A DNA stretch of 64,000 nt from Robiginitalea aurantiaca (GTDB lineage Bacteria; Bacteroidota; Bacteroidia; Flavobacteriales; Flavobacteriaceae): NCBI RefSeq assembly GCF_030380815.1, contig NZ_JAUDUY010000004.1, forward strand, positions 248,001 through 312,000, in the 5' to 3' direction. The notes under the pieces are model-generated. The model had not been told where the DNA came from, ran no database searches, and saw nothing but the letters and a program-made list of their open reading frames with translations. Position 1 is the first letter of the stretch, and every line of letters begins with the position of its first letter. The position numbers and the translations under genes were made by a program. This document shows positions 25,455-34,965 of this stretch, piece after piece.

Positions 25455-26498
25455 TTACTTTATAAATTCTACCTGTTCCACTTTTTCCTCCCCTTCCAGG
25501 GCCTCGTCGAATCCCTGGTCCTGCATCCATTGATCGCTGTAGATTTTACTCATATAGCGCGATCCGTGGTCGGGAAAGATCACAACCACCCTGCTGTCCG
25601 GGTTGAAAGTTCCTGCTTCCTTATATTGTTTCACAGCCTGCATGACTGCTCCACTTGTATAGCCTGCAAAAATTCCCTCAGTCTTGCAGATCTCCCGTGC
25701 CATGCGGGCACTTGCCTCATCTGTAACCTTAATAAACTTGTCGATAAGGTTAAAATCGGTAGCTTCTGGGATCAAGTTTTTGCCCAAACCTTCAATGCGA
25801 TAGGGATAAATCTCGTCCCTGTCCAATTCCCCTGTCTCGTGATACTTCTTAAGAACAGAGCCATAGGCATCCACCCCGAGTACCTGGATGTCAGGGTTTT
25901 GCTCCTTTAAAAATCTCGCTGTACCAGAGATCGTACCGCCTGTTCCGCTGCAGGCCACCAGATGGGTAATCTGTCCACCTGTCTGTTTCCAGATCTCGGG
26001 ACCGGTGGTCGCGTAATGTGCCTCAGAATTCAGGGCGTTGAAATACTGATTGATATATACCGAATCAGGGGTTTCTCTGTGAAGCCTCTTGGCAACTTCG
26101 TAATAAGACCTGGGATCGTCCGCGCTCACGTGGGCCGGGCATACATATACGCGTGCCCCCATGGTACGGAGCATATCGATCTTGTCCTTTGAAGATTTTG
26201 AACTCACGGCAAGGATACAGTTATATCCTTTGATGATGCTTACCATCGCAAGGCTGAATCCTGTATTACCAGAAGTGGTTTCGATAATCGTACTCCCGGG
26301 TTTGAGAATACCCTTTTTCTCCGCCGCTTCAATAATATAAGCAGCAATCCGATCCTTGGCTGAATGTCCCGGATTAAAGGATTCGAGTTTGGCATAATAT
26401 TCCCCGGGGTAGTCCGCAGCGATATTGCCGAGGTGCACCAAAGGAGTATTACCAATAAGATCTAGGAGATTCGCGTGGGCCTGTATTTTTGGATCCAT
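25455..26498 (-). CDS. PLP-dependent cysteine synthase / cystathionine beta-synthase-like enzyme
   Basis: 347 residues. It opens with [11 protein letters not shown]. The PLP lysine is Lys48 in G-H-S-A-K-D-R, and the phosphate-side loop is T-T-S-G-N-T-G at about 73-79. [11 protein letters not shown] (about 184-194) is the cofactor phosphate loop. There is no CBS-domain extension. It could make cysteine from O-acetylserine or cystathionine from serine and homocysteine; the P-G-H-S-A-K-D motif leans to the CBS-like branch. It is a single gene on its strand, transcribed away from the S9 peptidase end. Confidence 0.85.
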   Translation of the reverse strand: MDPKIQAHANLLDLIGNTPLVHLGNIAADYPGEYYAKLESFNPGHSAKDRIAAYIIEAAEKKGILKPGSTIIETTSGNTGFSLAMVSIIKGYNCILAVSSKSSKDKIDMLRTMGARVYVCPAHVSADDPRSYYEVAKRLHRETPDSVYINQYFNALNSEAHYATTGPEIWKQTGGQITHLVACSGTGGTISGTARFLKEQNPDIQVLGVDAYGSVLKKYHETGELDRDEIYPYRIEGLGKNLIPEATDFNLIDKFIKVTDEASARMAREICKTEGIFAGYTSGAVMQAVKQYKEAGTFNPDSRVVVIFPDHGSRYMSKIYSDQWMQDQGFDEALEGEEKVEQVEFIK

Positions 26499-26568
26499 GC
26501 AATTTCAGGTTAGGCTGTGGACCGGAAAAAAGGTCCTGTTTCGGCTACAAAAGTAATATTTTTTTATT

Positions 26569-28704
26569 TTATGGGAGTTTTCCCTCAAGGTCGAGGATAA
26601 AGGTATACTCCCGGGCTGTTTCCTTCAGGGCATTAAACCGGCCGGAAGCCCCCCCATGCCCCGCTTCCATATTCGTATGAAGGAAAAGTTGGTTTTGATC
26701 CGTCTTCAGCCTCCTGAGTTTGGCAACCCACTTTGCAGGCTCCCAATACTGTACCTGAGAATCGTGTAATCCCGCCGTCACCAGCATATTTGGATAGGCC
26801 CGGGCTTCGACGTTGTCATAGGGGGAGTACGACTTCATATAATCGTAATACACTTTTTCCTCGGGATTCCCCCATTCATCGTATTCTCCGGTGGTCAGTG
26901 GAATCGATGCATCCAGCATTGTGGTGACTACATCTACAAAAGGTACCGCAGCTATGACCCCTTTATAGAGCTCGGGCTGCAAATTGACCACAACCCCCAT
27001 GAGCAGACCTCCGGCAGATCCGCCCATTGCATAGAGGTGCTCCGGGCTTGTGTACCTTTCGGAAATCAAATAGTTCGAGCAATCGATGAAATCGGTGAAA
27101 CTGTTCTTTTTATTGAGGAGTTTCCCGGATTCATACCAGGGGCGTCCGAGGTATTCCCCTCCCCTAACATGGGCTATTGCATAGATGAATCCCCGGTCCA
27201 GCAAACTCAGTCGTGGCGTTGAAAAAAAAGGATCAATGGTACTCCCGTAAGAACCATAGGCATACTGCAGCAAGGGACTTGTACCGTCTAACGGGGTATC
27301 CTTGTGATACACCAGGGAAATAGGAATCTCCACGCCATCCCTGGAAGGTGCCCAAATGCGCCGGGATCTGTAGTTTTCTTTCTTAAAGGCAGGATCGAGA
27401 ACCTCTTGTTCTTTTCGAACTACGGATTCCCTTGTTTTCATATTAAAGTCGATGATACTGTAAGGAGCCGTCATGGCGTTGTAAACGAATCTCAGTTCTT
27501 CGGTATCAAAGTCGAGATTTACGTAGGGATAGGCCACATAGGTTTCATTGTCAAAAGGGAGATAGTAGCTCTCCTTCTCATCCCATCGGTTCACCTGAAT
27601 TTTAGTGAGTCCCCTGTCCCGCTCTGAAATGACGTAATAGTCCTTGAAAATTTCGATATCCTCTATCAATACTTCCTCCCGATGAGGGATCCAGTCCTCC
27701 CAATTTTCGGACCGGGTCTGATCCTCCCGTGCTTTCATGACTTTGAAATTCCGGGCACCGTCTTTATTTGTGACGATATAAAAATGGTCTGCGTAGTGAT
27801 AAATGGAATATTCCATGCCCCTTTCACGCGGTGAGAATATCGCAAAACTGCCCTGTGGATTGTCAGCATGCAGTATCCGGTATTCCGAAGTCAGCGTACT
27901 GACGGAACCAATAATGATGTATTTTCTGGACTTGGATTTATAAACATAGGTGTTAAAGGTCTCATCTTTTTCCTCGAAAACGAGTTCATCTGCGGTGGCT
28001 TCAGTTCCTAAAACGTGTTTATATATGCGATCCGAGCGCAGTGTTTCAGGATCTTTCCGGGTATAAAAGAGGGTTTTGTTGTCCGCCGCCCAGACCGCAC
28101 TTCCCGTTGTATTCTCCAGTAAGTCTTCCAAAACTTCACCGGTTTCAAGGTTTTTGATGCGTATGTTATACTGTCTTCTCGATAGGGTATCCACACCAAA
28201 AGCGGACATCCGGTTATCCGGGCTTATCGAAATTCCCCTTAGGTCAAAAAACTCATACCCCTCGGCCATTTGATTTGCATCGAACAGAATTTCTTCGGGT
28301 GCACTCAGGATTTCTTTGTGCCGTGTGTAGACCGGATATTCCTTTCCTGTTTCAAAGCGGGTAACATACCAATATCCATTGCGTTTATAAGGCACGGAGG
28401 AATCATCTTCCTTTATCCGGGATTTCATCTCCTGAAAAAGCGATTCCTGAAAAGCATCGGTGGCCGAGGTCATTGCCTGGTAATAGTCGTTTTCAGCCTT
28501 TAAATAGTCCAGCACTGAATCGCTTTCCCGCTCCCGCAACCAGTAGTAGTCATCAATCCGAATGTCCCCGTGCTGCTCCATCGAATGTGGAATTACCGGG
28601 GCTATAGGAGGTGTGATTTCAGGCATCGCAGTGTGTGAATTTTGACAGGAAACCGCTAAAATAGCACATACTGCCAGAATGAGTAGTCTGTAGGTGGAAT
28701 TCAT
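26569..28704 (-). CDS. S9 family oligopeptidase B-like lipoprotein
   Basis: 711 residues. A lipoprotein signal (L-A-V-C-A-I-L-A-V-S-C, Cys about residue 21) places it in the cell envelope. A seven-bladed beta-propeller fills about residues 70-430. The C-terminal hydrolase domain has the nucleophile in G-G-S-A-G-G, the acid in H-D-S-Q-V and the His in E-A-G-H-G-G, the order of prolyl oligopeptidases. G-S-Y-G (Y-A-Y-G-S-Y-G) is the oxyanion region. It should cut short peptides, probably after basic residues as in oligopeptidase B. ATG 28704 is chosen over a TTG one codon earlier. Confidence 0.9.
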   Translation of the reverse strand: MNSTYRLLILAVCAILAVSCQNSHTAMPEITPPIAPVIPHSMEQHGDIRIDDYYWLRERESDSVLDYLKAENDYYQAMTSATDAFQESLFQEMKSRIKEDDSSVPYKRNGYWYVTRFETGKEYPVYTRHKEILSAPEEILFDANQMAEGYEFFDLRGISISPDNRMSAFGVDTLSRRQYNIRIKNLETGEVLEDLLENTTGSAVWAADNKTLFYTRKDPETLRSDRIYKHVLGTEATADELVFEEKDETFNTYVYKSKSRKYIIIGSVSTLTSEYRILHADNPQGSFAIFSPRERGMEYSIYHYADHFYIVTNKDGARNFKVMKAREDQTRSENWEDWIPHREEVLIEDIEIFKDYYVISERDRGLTKIQVNRWDEKESYYLPFDNETYVAYPYVNLDFDTEELRFVYNAMTAPYSIIDFNMKTRESVVRKEQEVLDPAFKKENYRSRRIWAPSRDGVEIPISLVYHKDTPLDGTSPLLQYAYGSYGSTIDPFFSTPRLSLLDRGFIYAIAHVRGGEYLGRPWYESGKLLNKKNSFTDFIDCSNYLISERYTSPEHLYAMGGSAGGLLMGVVVNLQPELYKGVIAAVPFVDVVTTMLDASIPLTTGEYDEWGNPEEKVYYDYMKSYSPYDNVEARAYPNMLVTAGLHDSQVQYWEPAKWVAKLRRLKTDQNQLFLHTNMEAGHGGASGRFNALKETAREYTFILDLEGKLP

Positions 28705-28715
28705 CAAAATGATTC

Positions 28716-28723
28716 TAACTTTG
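28716..28723 (+). promoter_or_regulatory. -7 promoter element for the YbaB gene
   Basis: TAACTTTG is an exact TAnnTTTG match, about 33 bp before the ATG at 28757. It lies in the short gap between the divergent S9 peptidase and ybaB genes. Confidence 0.5.
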
Positions 28724-28756
28724 TATAATTAATGTGTAACCTTATAAGAGCGTATA

Positions 28757-29080
28757 ATGTTTGGTGATTTAATGGGAATGATGGGTAAACTCAAAGAGAC
28801 CCAGGAAAAAGTAAAACTAACCAAAAAAAGACTTGAAACGGTAACGTTACAGGAATCCACTCCTGATGACACGCTCAGAATTGTAATTTCTGCAAGTCGC
28901 GAAATCCGGGAAATTCATATTGAGGATTCTCTTTTGCAGGACAAGGAACAACTCACCGACTACCTGGTGATTACCCTAAATCGGGCCCTTGAAAAGGCCG
29001 GGGAAATTCACGATGCCGAACTTGCAGCTGTCGCCAAAGAAGGTATGCCCAACATCCCTGGGCTGGATGCCTTGATGTAG
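28757..29080 (+). CDS. YbaB/EbfC-type nucleoid-associated protein
   Basis: 107 residues. [11 protein letters not shown] at the N-terminus and the helix-rich, K/E-heavy layout match the YbaB family, whose members form DNA-binding homodimers. The family usually sits beside dnaX and recR, but neither is here. It is divergent from the S9 peptidase gene and convergent with ltaE. The C-terminus ([12 protein letters not shown]) is close to the usual Gly/Pro-Gly ending. Confidence 0.87.
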   Translation: MFGDLMGMMGKLKETQEKVKLTKKRLETVTLQESTPDDTLRIVISASREIREIHIEDSLLQDKEQLTDYLVITLNRALEKAGEIHDAELAAVAKEGMPNIPGLDALM

Positions 29081-29127
29081 GGGTTCGTTTCCCGAAACCC
29101 AACTTTGGTATTCCACGATTTCCGGGA

Positions 29128-30165
29128 TCAGCCTTTAACAGGCTCAAGCTCCCCTATTGTGGCAAGTACATATTCATGCATCTGCTCGGTATAATCCGAA
29201 TGGGTTACTAACCTGAGCTTGCCTTCTCCCATTCCAATCAGGCGAATACCCTTTTCGTTCAGGGCGGTCACCATTTCCGTATCTGAGGCCAGCTCCGGCT
29301 CCAGTTCGAATATCACAATATTGGTCTCAACCGGGGCAACGTGTTTTACGAATGTCCGGCTTGCAAGGGCCTGACCGATTTCCCGGGCCCTGCGATGGTC
29401 CTCCTTCAGGCGCTCCCGATTGTTTTCAAGGGCATACAGGCCGGCAGCTGCCAGATATCCCGCCTGCCGCATTCCCCCTCCCAGAACCTTGCGAATCCGC
29501 AGTGCTTTTTCCATCGCTTCTTCGGAACCAATCAACAGGGAACCGACCGGGCAACCCAAACCTTTACTCAGGCAGACGCTGATCGTATCAAAAAGAGCTC
29601 CATAGGCTTCGGGGCGTTCGGGTTTGGACGCCAGGGCATTCCAGATCCGAGCCCCGTCGAGATGAAATTTCAGTTGATGTTTCTCACATACCGATTTTAT
29701 CTGCTGGAGTTCCTTAAAATCCCAACAAGCCCCGCCTCCTTTGTTTGTTGTATTCTCAATACACACCAGTGTGGTTCTTGGACTGTGGTAGAAATCGGGT
29801 GGATTGATCGCTTTTTCCACCTGACCGGCCGTCATCATTCCCCGATTTCCATCGATTAGGCGACAGGACACCCCACTATTAAAACTTACTCCCCCGCCCT
29901 CATAGTTGTACACATGGGCATACTTATCACAAATAAGCTGGTCCCCCGGATCCGTATGGATTTTAATGCCGGTCTGGTTCGCCATCGTCCCGCTGGGAAA
30001 AAAAAGGGCAGATTCTTTACCAAAGAGACGGGCTACCTCAGCTTCCAGTTCGTTTACCGTGGGATCTTCCTTAAAAACATCATCTCCCACTGATGCATGC
30101 ATCATCGCTTTGAGCATTCCGGAGGACGGACGGGTGACGGTATCACTGATCAAATTTACTTCCAT
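29128..30165 (-). CDS. ltaE: L-threonine aldolase (low specificity)
   Basis: 345 residues. The start V-N-L-I-S-D-T-V-T-R-P-S is the family signature, with D-V-F-K-E-D-P-T-V-N near residue 35. The PLP lysine is in V-C-L-S-K-G-L-G-C-P-V (near residue 190), and the H-L-D-G-A-R-I-W-N segment holds the cofactor-binding Asp. It cleaves threonine or allo-threonine to glycine and acetaldehyde. The gene is 9 bp downstream of the metalloprotease on the same strand, so they form a pair. Confidence 0.92.
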   Translation of the reverse strand: MEVNLISDTVTRPSSGMLKAMMHASVGDDVFKEDPTVNELEAEVARLFGKESALFFPSGTMANQTGIKIHTDPGDQLICDKYAHVYNYEGGGVSFNSGVSCRLIDGNRGMMTAGQVEKAINPPDFYHSPRTTLVCIENTTNKGGGACWDFKELQQIKSVCEKHQLKFHLDGARIWNALASKPERPEAYGALFDTISVCLSKGLGCPVGSLLIGSEEAMEKALRIRKVLGGGMRQAGYLAAAGLYALENNRERLKEDHRRAREIGQALASRTFVKHVAPVETNIVIFELEPELASDTEMVTALNEKGIRLIGMGEGKLRLVTHSDYTEQMHEYVLATIGELEPVKG

Positions 30166-30174
30166 AATCGAGTA

Positions 30175-32580
30175 TTATTCTTGTGAACAGGCCATTCCGA
30201 TCGGCGACCCATCCGGAATCTTAGGTGCGGTCCCTGGCTTAAATTTCTCGGGGTGGGCTTCGAATTCGGAAATACGTCTGAGCATTTCCCGGGCCAGTGC
30301 ATTATCCCCTCCGGTTTTCAGCAAGGATTTTTTCTGTGCATTTATCGCCTCCAATGCGGCAGCATTGACCTGGGGATGTACCTCAGCGTGACTCGCCAGT
30401 ACCATGATATGTTTTAAAACCCTGAAATTAATGACCTGTTGAACACTGGATAAATAGGAATCTTTCTTTGGATTATCAATCGTTTCCGCAACAAGGGAGG
30501 TCAGGACCTCTTCCAGTCCCAGCTGGCCCGGTTCCAACCCCTTCTGATTCACAAGTCGGGAGGCCCGCTCCGGATTCAGAAGTAACCCAAGGGTCATATC
30601 AGCAGCTGTTTCTGCTGCGCCCAGGGCATCAAAACTCACGCCTGTCCGCCCCTTGAAGGATTCCCGCGTCTGGGAGTACCCAATCGCCCTGGGGGGAAAC
30701 CAATTGAGAATTCGGGGTGGAATGGCAAGTTGTTCCGCATCGAGTGTTACAAGGACACTTGAAAGGGCTTTTTCCTGATCTTTCCTGGGCAAAAATTCCC
30801 AGGGTTGGGTTCCGTCTTCACGAATGGCATAGCTGTAATCCATGCCACCGACCATTTTAACGGCTGCTTCGGTTTGATAACGATGGAAGAAATAAAGCGG
30901 GACAAAGACATCCTCCAGTACAGAATAGGGTTCGTCCGAACGGATGTTTGAGGGGGAAAACTGATCAATGGCAGCTTTTCGCACCTCCAGCACCCGGTCA
31001 AGTTCCTCTGAAGCACTTTTTCCATTATCCCAGAGATGCGCACTGGCATGGGCACCTCCCTGGGCCCGGGCATCCCTGTCCGAAATATAATTCAACCCCG
31101 CTGCCCGCGCAGAATTCAGGAGTTCATTTAAGGCGTTTCCGACGTCCGTTCCCTCCGGAAAGTCCGAGTATGAGTAAGCTACGGTTACTTTATCCCAATC
31201 CCCAATCCCGGTTTCATAGGCTTGTGAGAAATCGATTTTTCCACCGGTCAACCTAAAATCCGGATGGGGATAATCCATAACTGAGGTCTTTCCGGTACTG
31301 CTGGCAGCAAAATTATGGGCAAAGCCCAGGGTATGGCCAATTTCATGGGCAGAGAGCTGCCGAATCCTGGCCAGGGCCAGGTCGAGTAGCTGCTGATGAT
31401 TCGTATCGGAAGTCTCAAAGGGTTTATCAGCCAGAGCCTGGGCAATCATAAAGTCCTGCCGAATTCTGAGGCTGCCCAGACTCACGTGGCCCTTTATGAT
31501 TTCACCTGTTCGCGGATCGGTAATACTGCTGCCATAGCTCCATCCGCGGGTCGACCGGTGTACCCATTGGATGACGTTGTACCGGACATCAAGCGGATCG
31601 GCATCATCGGGAAGCATCTTTAATTGAAATGCATCCTTATAGCCTATCGCTTCAAAAGCCTGATTCCACCATCGACCCCCTTCGAGGAGTGCAGAACGCA
31701 CGGGTTCCGGCGTCCCGTTGTCCAGATAATAGACGATGGGCTCGACCGCCTCGCTCACGGCTGCTGATGCATCCTTTTTTTTCAGGCGGTGGCGGGTTAT
31801 ATATCGCTTCTGGATCGGGGACTCTACAGGGGTTGCATAATCGAAATACGAGAAAGGATAACTCCCGCATCCCGGATCAAATTCCCTCATTTGATAGCCA
31901 TCATCCGGTAATTTGATGAAGGAGTGGTGTTGGTTTACCGTGATCAGATTCGGATTCGGGGTTACGGACCTCACAAGCCTTCCTTTAGGTTCCCCTTTAA
32001 AAGTGAGGAGGGCATCAAACTCCACGTTCTCGGGAAAGGCCTTTGTCCGCTCCAGGTTAATTGCACTTCTGGAGGTATCCACCGAGTAACTTCCCTCCCC
32101 TGCCCTTTTCAGGCGAGCACTTACCCCATGGGAATCCTGCATAAGAAACCCTGTCAGGTCGATAAAATGGGAGGACCCTATGGTTTCCACTATCGGAAAC
32201 CCATAGATGACCGATTTGGCGAATGCCTGTTCCACCGACTTTTTCTCCAGGGTATTTTCGGTTAACGCCCGATAGTCCAGATTCGGTTGCACCAGAAGTA
32301 ATTTGTTACCGGCTTTCTTAAAGTAAACCACCTGTTCATTCCCCAGCTGGCCCCGGTCCAGCCCAATATCATTACTGCCCATGCCACTGCTGAGGGAATA
32401 CACATAGAGAAACTCAGTGTCAATGGAATTTACTTCGAGGTAGATTTTGTCTTCGGACTCATCGTAATAGTAGTTATAGAAGCCTTCGTACTTTTCATAT
32501 CCCTTGAGTTTTTCTGAGATCTGAGAAAATGAAACAACAGGAGTTAAAAGCAGAAGGAAAAGTATCGTTCTAAGTTGCAT
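30175..32580 (-). CDS. Zinc-dependent metalloprotease (DUF4953/DUF5117 family), secreted
   Basis: 801 residues from the ATG at 32580, which begins a clear signal peptide (M-Q-L-R-T-I-L-F-L-L-L-L-T-P-V-V-S-F-S). An ATG 39 codons upstream would place that peptide inside the protein. The zinc site H-E-I-G-H-T-L-G-F-A-H near residue 420 is HExxHxxGxxH, the metzincin form. An N-terminal domain (about 70-160) and a C-terminal helical domain flank it, as in the flavobacterial DUF5117-DUF4953 family. It probably degrades external protein. It lies upstream of ltaE in the same operon, 9 bp away. Confidence 0.9.
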   Translation of the reverse strand: MQLRTILFLLLLTPVVSFSQISEKLKGYEKYEGFYNYYYDESEDKIYLEVNSIDTEFLYVYSLSSGMGSNDIGLDRGQLGNEQVVYFKKAGNKLLLVQPNLDYRALTENTLEKKSVEQAFAKSVIYGFPIVETIGSSHFIDLTGFLMQDSHGVSARLKRAGEGSYSVDTSRSAINLERTKAFPENVEFDALLTFKGEPKGRLVRSVTPNPNLITVNQHHSFIKLPDDGYQMREFDPGCGSYPFSYFDYATPVESPIQKRYITRHRLKKKDASAAVSEAVEPIVYYLDNGTPEPVRSALLEGGRWWNQAFEAIGYKDAFQLKMLPDDADPLDVRYNVIQWVHRSTRGWSYGSSITDPRTGEIIKGHVSLGSLRIRQDFMIAQALADKPFETSDTNHQQLLDLALARIRQLSAHEIGHTLGFAHNFAASSTGKTSVMDYPHPDFRLTGGKIDFSQAYETGIGDWDKVTVAYSYSDFPEGTDVGNALNELLNSARAAGLNYISDRDARAQGGAHASAHLWDNGKSASEELDRVLEVRKAAIDQFSPSNIRSDEPYSVLEDVFVPLYFFHRYQTEAAVKMVGGMDYSYAIREDGTQPWEFLPRKDQEKALSSVLVTLDAEQLAIPPRILNWFPPRAIGYSQTRESFKGRTGVSFDALGAAETAADMTLGLLLNPERASRLVNQKGLEPGQLGLEEVLTSLVAETIDNPKKDSYLSSVQQVINFRVLKHIMVLASHAEVHPQVNAAALEAINAQKKSLLKTGGDNALAREMLRRISEFEAHPEKFKPGTAPKIPDGSPIGMACSQE

Positions 32581-32941
32581 ATGGGAAGGGGTTAAGAGAA
32601 TAATTTTGTTGCGGACCCTAAAATACATCCCCCGGCATAATCGACCAAAGGAGTCCCCCTTTTTTTCTGTCTTTTGTAACAACCGGTTCAGATCCACGCC
32701 TTGATCCGTGAGGAGGCTTGGGATTCTAAACTACGCTTTGATTTTGGATGGAATCGGGGTCTTTACCACATAAAGCTTAATAACAAAACCCTCATACAGC
32801 AGGCATTTCGGTCACTTTTGAGCACAAATTGCGAATTTTACATCCTGCCTGGCACTGCTCTTTTCATTACAACAAATACGGGGACCCTTTGCCTTTAATC
32901 GTTTGAAAGGGCGTATTTTTACCCATCTAAAATAGAAACGG
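32581..32941. other. Divergent intergenic region between the metalloprotease and prfB
   Basis: 361 bp without a convincing gene. A possible prfB promoter (see 32888-32921) is at the right end. A lone ATTACAACAA at 32866 resembles one half of the TTCACAACAA operator, but it has no partner 21 bp away and no -7 element 27 bp downstream. Short ORFs there lack a family pattern. Confidence 0.4.
32888..32921 (+). promoter_or_regulatory. Possible prfB promoter
   Basis: TTTG at 32888-32891 is followed by 22 bp and then TATTTTTA (32914-32921), a 7/8 match to TAnnTTTG. The ATG at 32942 is 20 bp downstream. Confidence 0.4.
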
Positions 32942-34034
32942 ATGCACGAAAAGCTTAAGTCACTTATTGAACGCCTTGGTGCGTTAAGGAGGTATCTTTG
33001 ACATAGATGCCAAACGCATCGAAATTCAAAATGAAGAGGAAAAGACTCTGGAACCCAATTTCTGGGATGACCCCAAGCGCGCCCAGGTAGTCATGAAACG
33101 CCTACAGGGGCAAAAGAACTGGGTAAAGGACTTTGAGGAGGCAGAAAGGCTCATTGGAGACTCCGAGGTACTGCTCGAATTCTTTGACCAGGGTGAAATC
33201 ACTGAAGCCGAAGTAGATAACCAGATTGAAAAGGCATCCAGGAGTATAGAAAACCTTGAATTCCGGAACATGCTCTCGGAAGAAGGTGACGATCTTACGG
33301 CCGTACTTCAAATTACAGCTGGGGCTGGTGGCACCGAGAGTTGCGACTGGGCTTCCATGCTTATGCGAATGTATATCATGTGGGCTGAAAAACAGGGCTT
33401 TAAAGTAAAGGAGCTCAATTATCAGGAAGGAGATGTCGCCGGGATCAAAACGGTAACCCTGGAAATCGAAGGGGACTTTGCCTTTGGATGGCTTAAAGGG
33501 GAAAATGGAGTCCACCGCCTGGTGCGTATTTCACCCTTCGACAGCAATGCCAAGAGACATACATCTTTTGCCTCGGTTTATGTATATCCGCTTGCGGACG
33601 ACTCTATCGAAATCGATATCAACCCGGCGGATATTGAAATCACCACAGCCCGTTCCAGTGGCGCGGGAGGTCAGAATGTGAATAAGGTGGAAACCAAAGT
33701 CCAATTGGTTCACAAACCCACGGGCATCCAGATTTCCTGTTCGGATTCCAGGTCCCAGCACGATAACCGGGCAACCGCCCTGAAGATGCTGAAATCCCAA
33801 TTGTATGAAATTGAATTGAGGAAGAAACAGGAGGCAAGGGATGCCATAGAGGCCACCAAGATGAAAATTGAATGGGGTTCTCAAATCCGGAATTACGTCA
33901 TGCACCCCTATAAATTAGTGAAAGATGTACGAACCGCAGCAGAAACCGGAAATGTGGATGCGGTAATGGATGGGGATATCGACGCCTTTTTGAAGGCCTA
34001 CCTGATGATGATGGGACAGAAAGACCCTGCCTAA
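32942..34034 (+). CDS. prfB: Peptide chain release factor 2, with programmed +1 frameshift
   Basis: The protein reads [19 protein letters not shown], meets an in-frame TGA at 32999-33001, and continues in the +1 frame from GAC at 33000 (D-I-D-A-K-R-I-E). The coding parts are 32942-32998 and 33000-34034, 363 residues in total, close to the usual 365. The stop-recognition tripeptide S-P-F (in I-S-P-F-D) and the peptidyl-hydrolysis G-G-Q (A-G-G-Q-N-V-N) are intact. RF2 ends translation at UGA and UAA. The frameshift autoregulates its synthesis: little RF2 favours the shift. Confidence 0.96.
32987..33002 (+). promoter_or_regulatory. Programmed +1 frameshift signal in prfB
   Basis: An internal Shine-Dalgarno AGGAGG (32987-32992), then TAT CTT TGA C. 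Slippage of CTT by one base at the TGA puts GAC in frame. The elements and spacing match the classical prfB site (AGGGGG-TAT-CTT-TGA-C). Confidence 0.95.
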
Positions 34035-34056
34035 GCCCACTTTTAAGCAAAAAAAA

Positions 34057-34398
34057 ATGATTCAAATTTACCACAACCCCAGATGCCGTAAATCGAGGGA
34101 AACCCTGGCCATGGTTGAATCGAGCGGACAGCCCTTTGAAGTAATTGAATATTTAAAGACCCCTCCAACCCCCGGGGAACTCAAAGCCTTGCTTCAAAAA
34201 TTGGAATTGGAAGCAAACCAGCTGGTGCGCAAGGGAGAAACGATCTGGAAAACACAATTCAAAGGGAAGGATCTAACGGAATCTGAAATTCTTTCCGCAA
34301 TGGCGCAATACCCTAAATTAATAGAACGGCCTATAGTTGTAAAAGGTCCGCGGGCCATACTTGGACGACCACCGGAAAACGTCAGGGATCTCCTCTGA
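34057..34398 (+). CDS. ArsC/Spx-family protein (arsenate reductase-like)
   Basis: 113 residues with a thioredoxin-like fold. N-P-R-C-R-K-S-R at residues 7-14 holds the family cysteine followed by an Arg two residues later. The C-terminal E-R-P-I-V-V-K-G-P-R-A-I-L-G-R-P matches the ArsC/YfgD group. It may be a glutaredoxin-linked arsenate reductase or a redox/stress protein of unknown target. It starts 22 bp after prfB, with no other arsenic genes near. A small inverted repeat (CAAGCC/GGCTTG at 34414-34428) follows but lacks a T-run. Confidence 0.85.
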   Translation: MIQIYHNPRCRKSRETLAMVESSGQPFEVIEYLKTPPTPGELKALLQKLELEANQLVRKGETIWKTQFKGKDLTESEILSAMAQYPKLIERPIVVKGPRAILGRPPENVRDLL

Positions 34399-34502
34399 AT
34401 TCAGATCGCTGATCAAGCCGATGGCTTGTGAATTCATTTAACAAACATTTAACGACGCCGGATTAAACCCAGCGCATATTATCCGGTCTAAAGCAGTGAC
34501 AA

Positions 34503-34958
34503 ATGAAAAAACTGATTCTTTTATTAACCCTATCCACTTTCTGGATTTGCAGTACCCAGGCACAAATGGGACGTTATGGGACCTTCGACTCCCAGCGCTC
34601 CGCCCTACCAAGGGGCCCGGGACCGGAAGCACAGAAAGAAGATCCAAAAACGGCTGAAGAACTCGTAGAAGAGCAAATGCCGAAGATTACCGAAGCCCTT
34701 GAACTCAACGCTTTTGAACAGGCCGTAGTGAACTCTATCCTCACAAAGTACGTCCAGCAGCGCATTGAGCTCAGGATCCTCGAATTGCCTAAAGACAAGG
34801 CAAGAGAAGCCTACGAGCGGATTGCCGATGCTCAGAAGGAGGAACTGAAACAGGGGCTGCCCCCTGAGAAGTTTGAGGAGTTCATGACGCTGATGGAAAA
34901 TGGATTTAATGCTAAAAAGGTTAAAAAGGATCGGAAAAAGAAAAAGAAGAAAACCTGA
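34503..34958 (+). CDS. Secreted basic-tailed protein upstream of a TonB-linked receptor
   Basis: 151 residues with a signal peptide (L-I-L-L-L-T-L-S-T-F-W-I-C-S-T-Q-A-Q). The mature part is helical (A-L-E-L-N-A-F-E-Q-A-V-V, Glu/Lys/Leu-rich) and ends in a strongly basic tail (K-K-V-K-K-D-R-K-K-K-K-K-K-T). The helical region is reminiscent of CpxP/Spy-like periplasmic proteins, but no LTxxQ motif can be confirmed. The stop is 7 bp before the next start, so it is coupled to the outer-membrane receptor gene. The function is unknown. Confidence 0.75.
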   Translation: MKKLILLLTLSTFWICSTQAQMGRYGTFDSQRSALPRGPGPEAQKEDPKTAEELVEEQMPKITEALELNAFEQAVVNSILTKYVQQRIELRILELPKDKAREAYERIADAQKEELKQGLPPEKFEEFMTLMENGFNAKKVKKDRKKKKKKT

Positions 34959-34965
34959 TCCCTTC

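Noticed and set aside
32866-32875. ATTACAACAA resembling one half of the TTCACAACAA operator
   Set aside because: No second half-site 21 bp away and no -7 element 27 bp downstream.
32701-32898. 65-codon plus-strand ORF upstream of prfB
   Set aside because: No family pattern, no promoter or coding texture, and it sits in a divergent intergenic gap.
34414-34428. CAAGCC/GGCTTG hairpin after the ArsC-like gene as a terminator
   Set aside because: Only 6 bp and no T-run.
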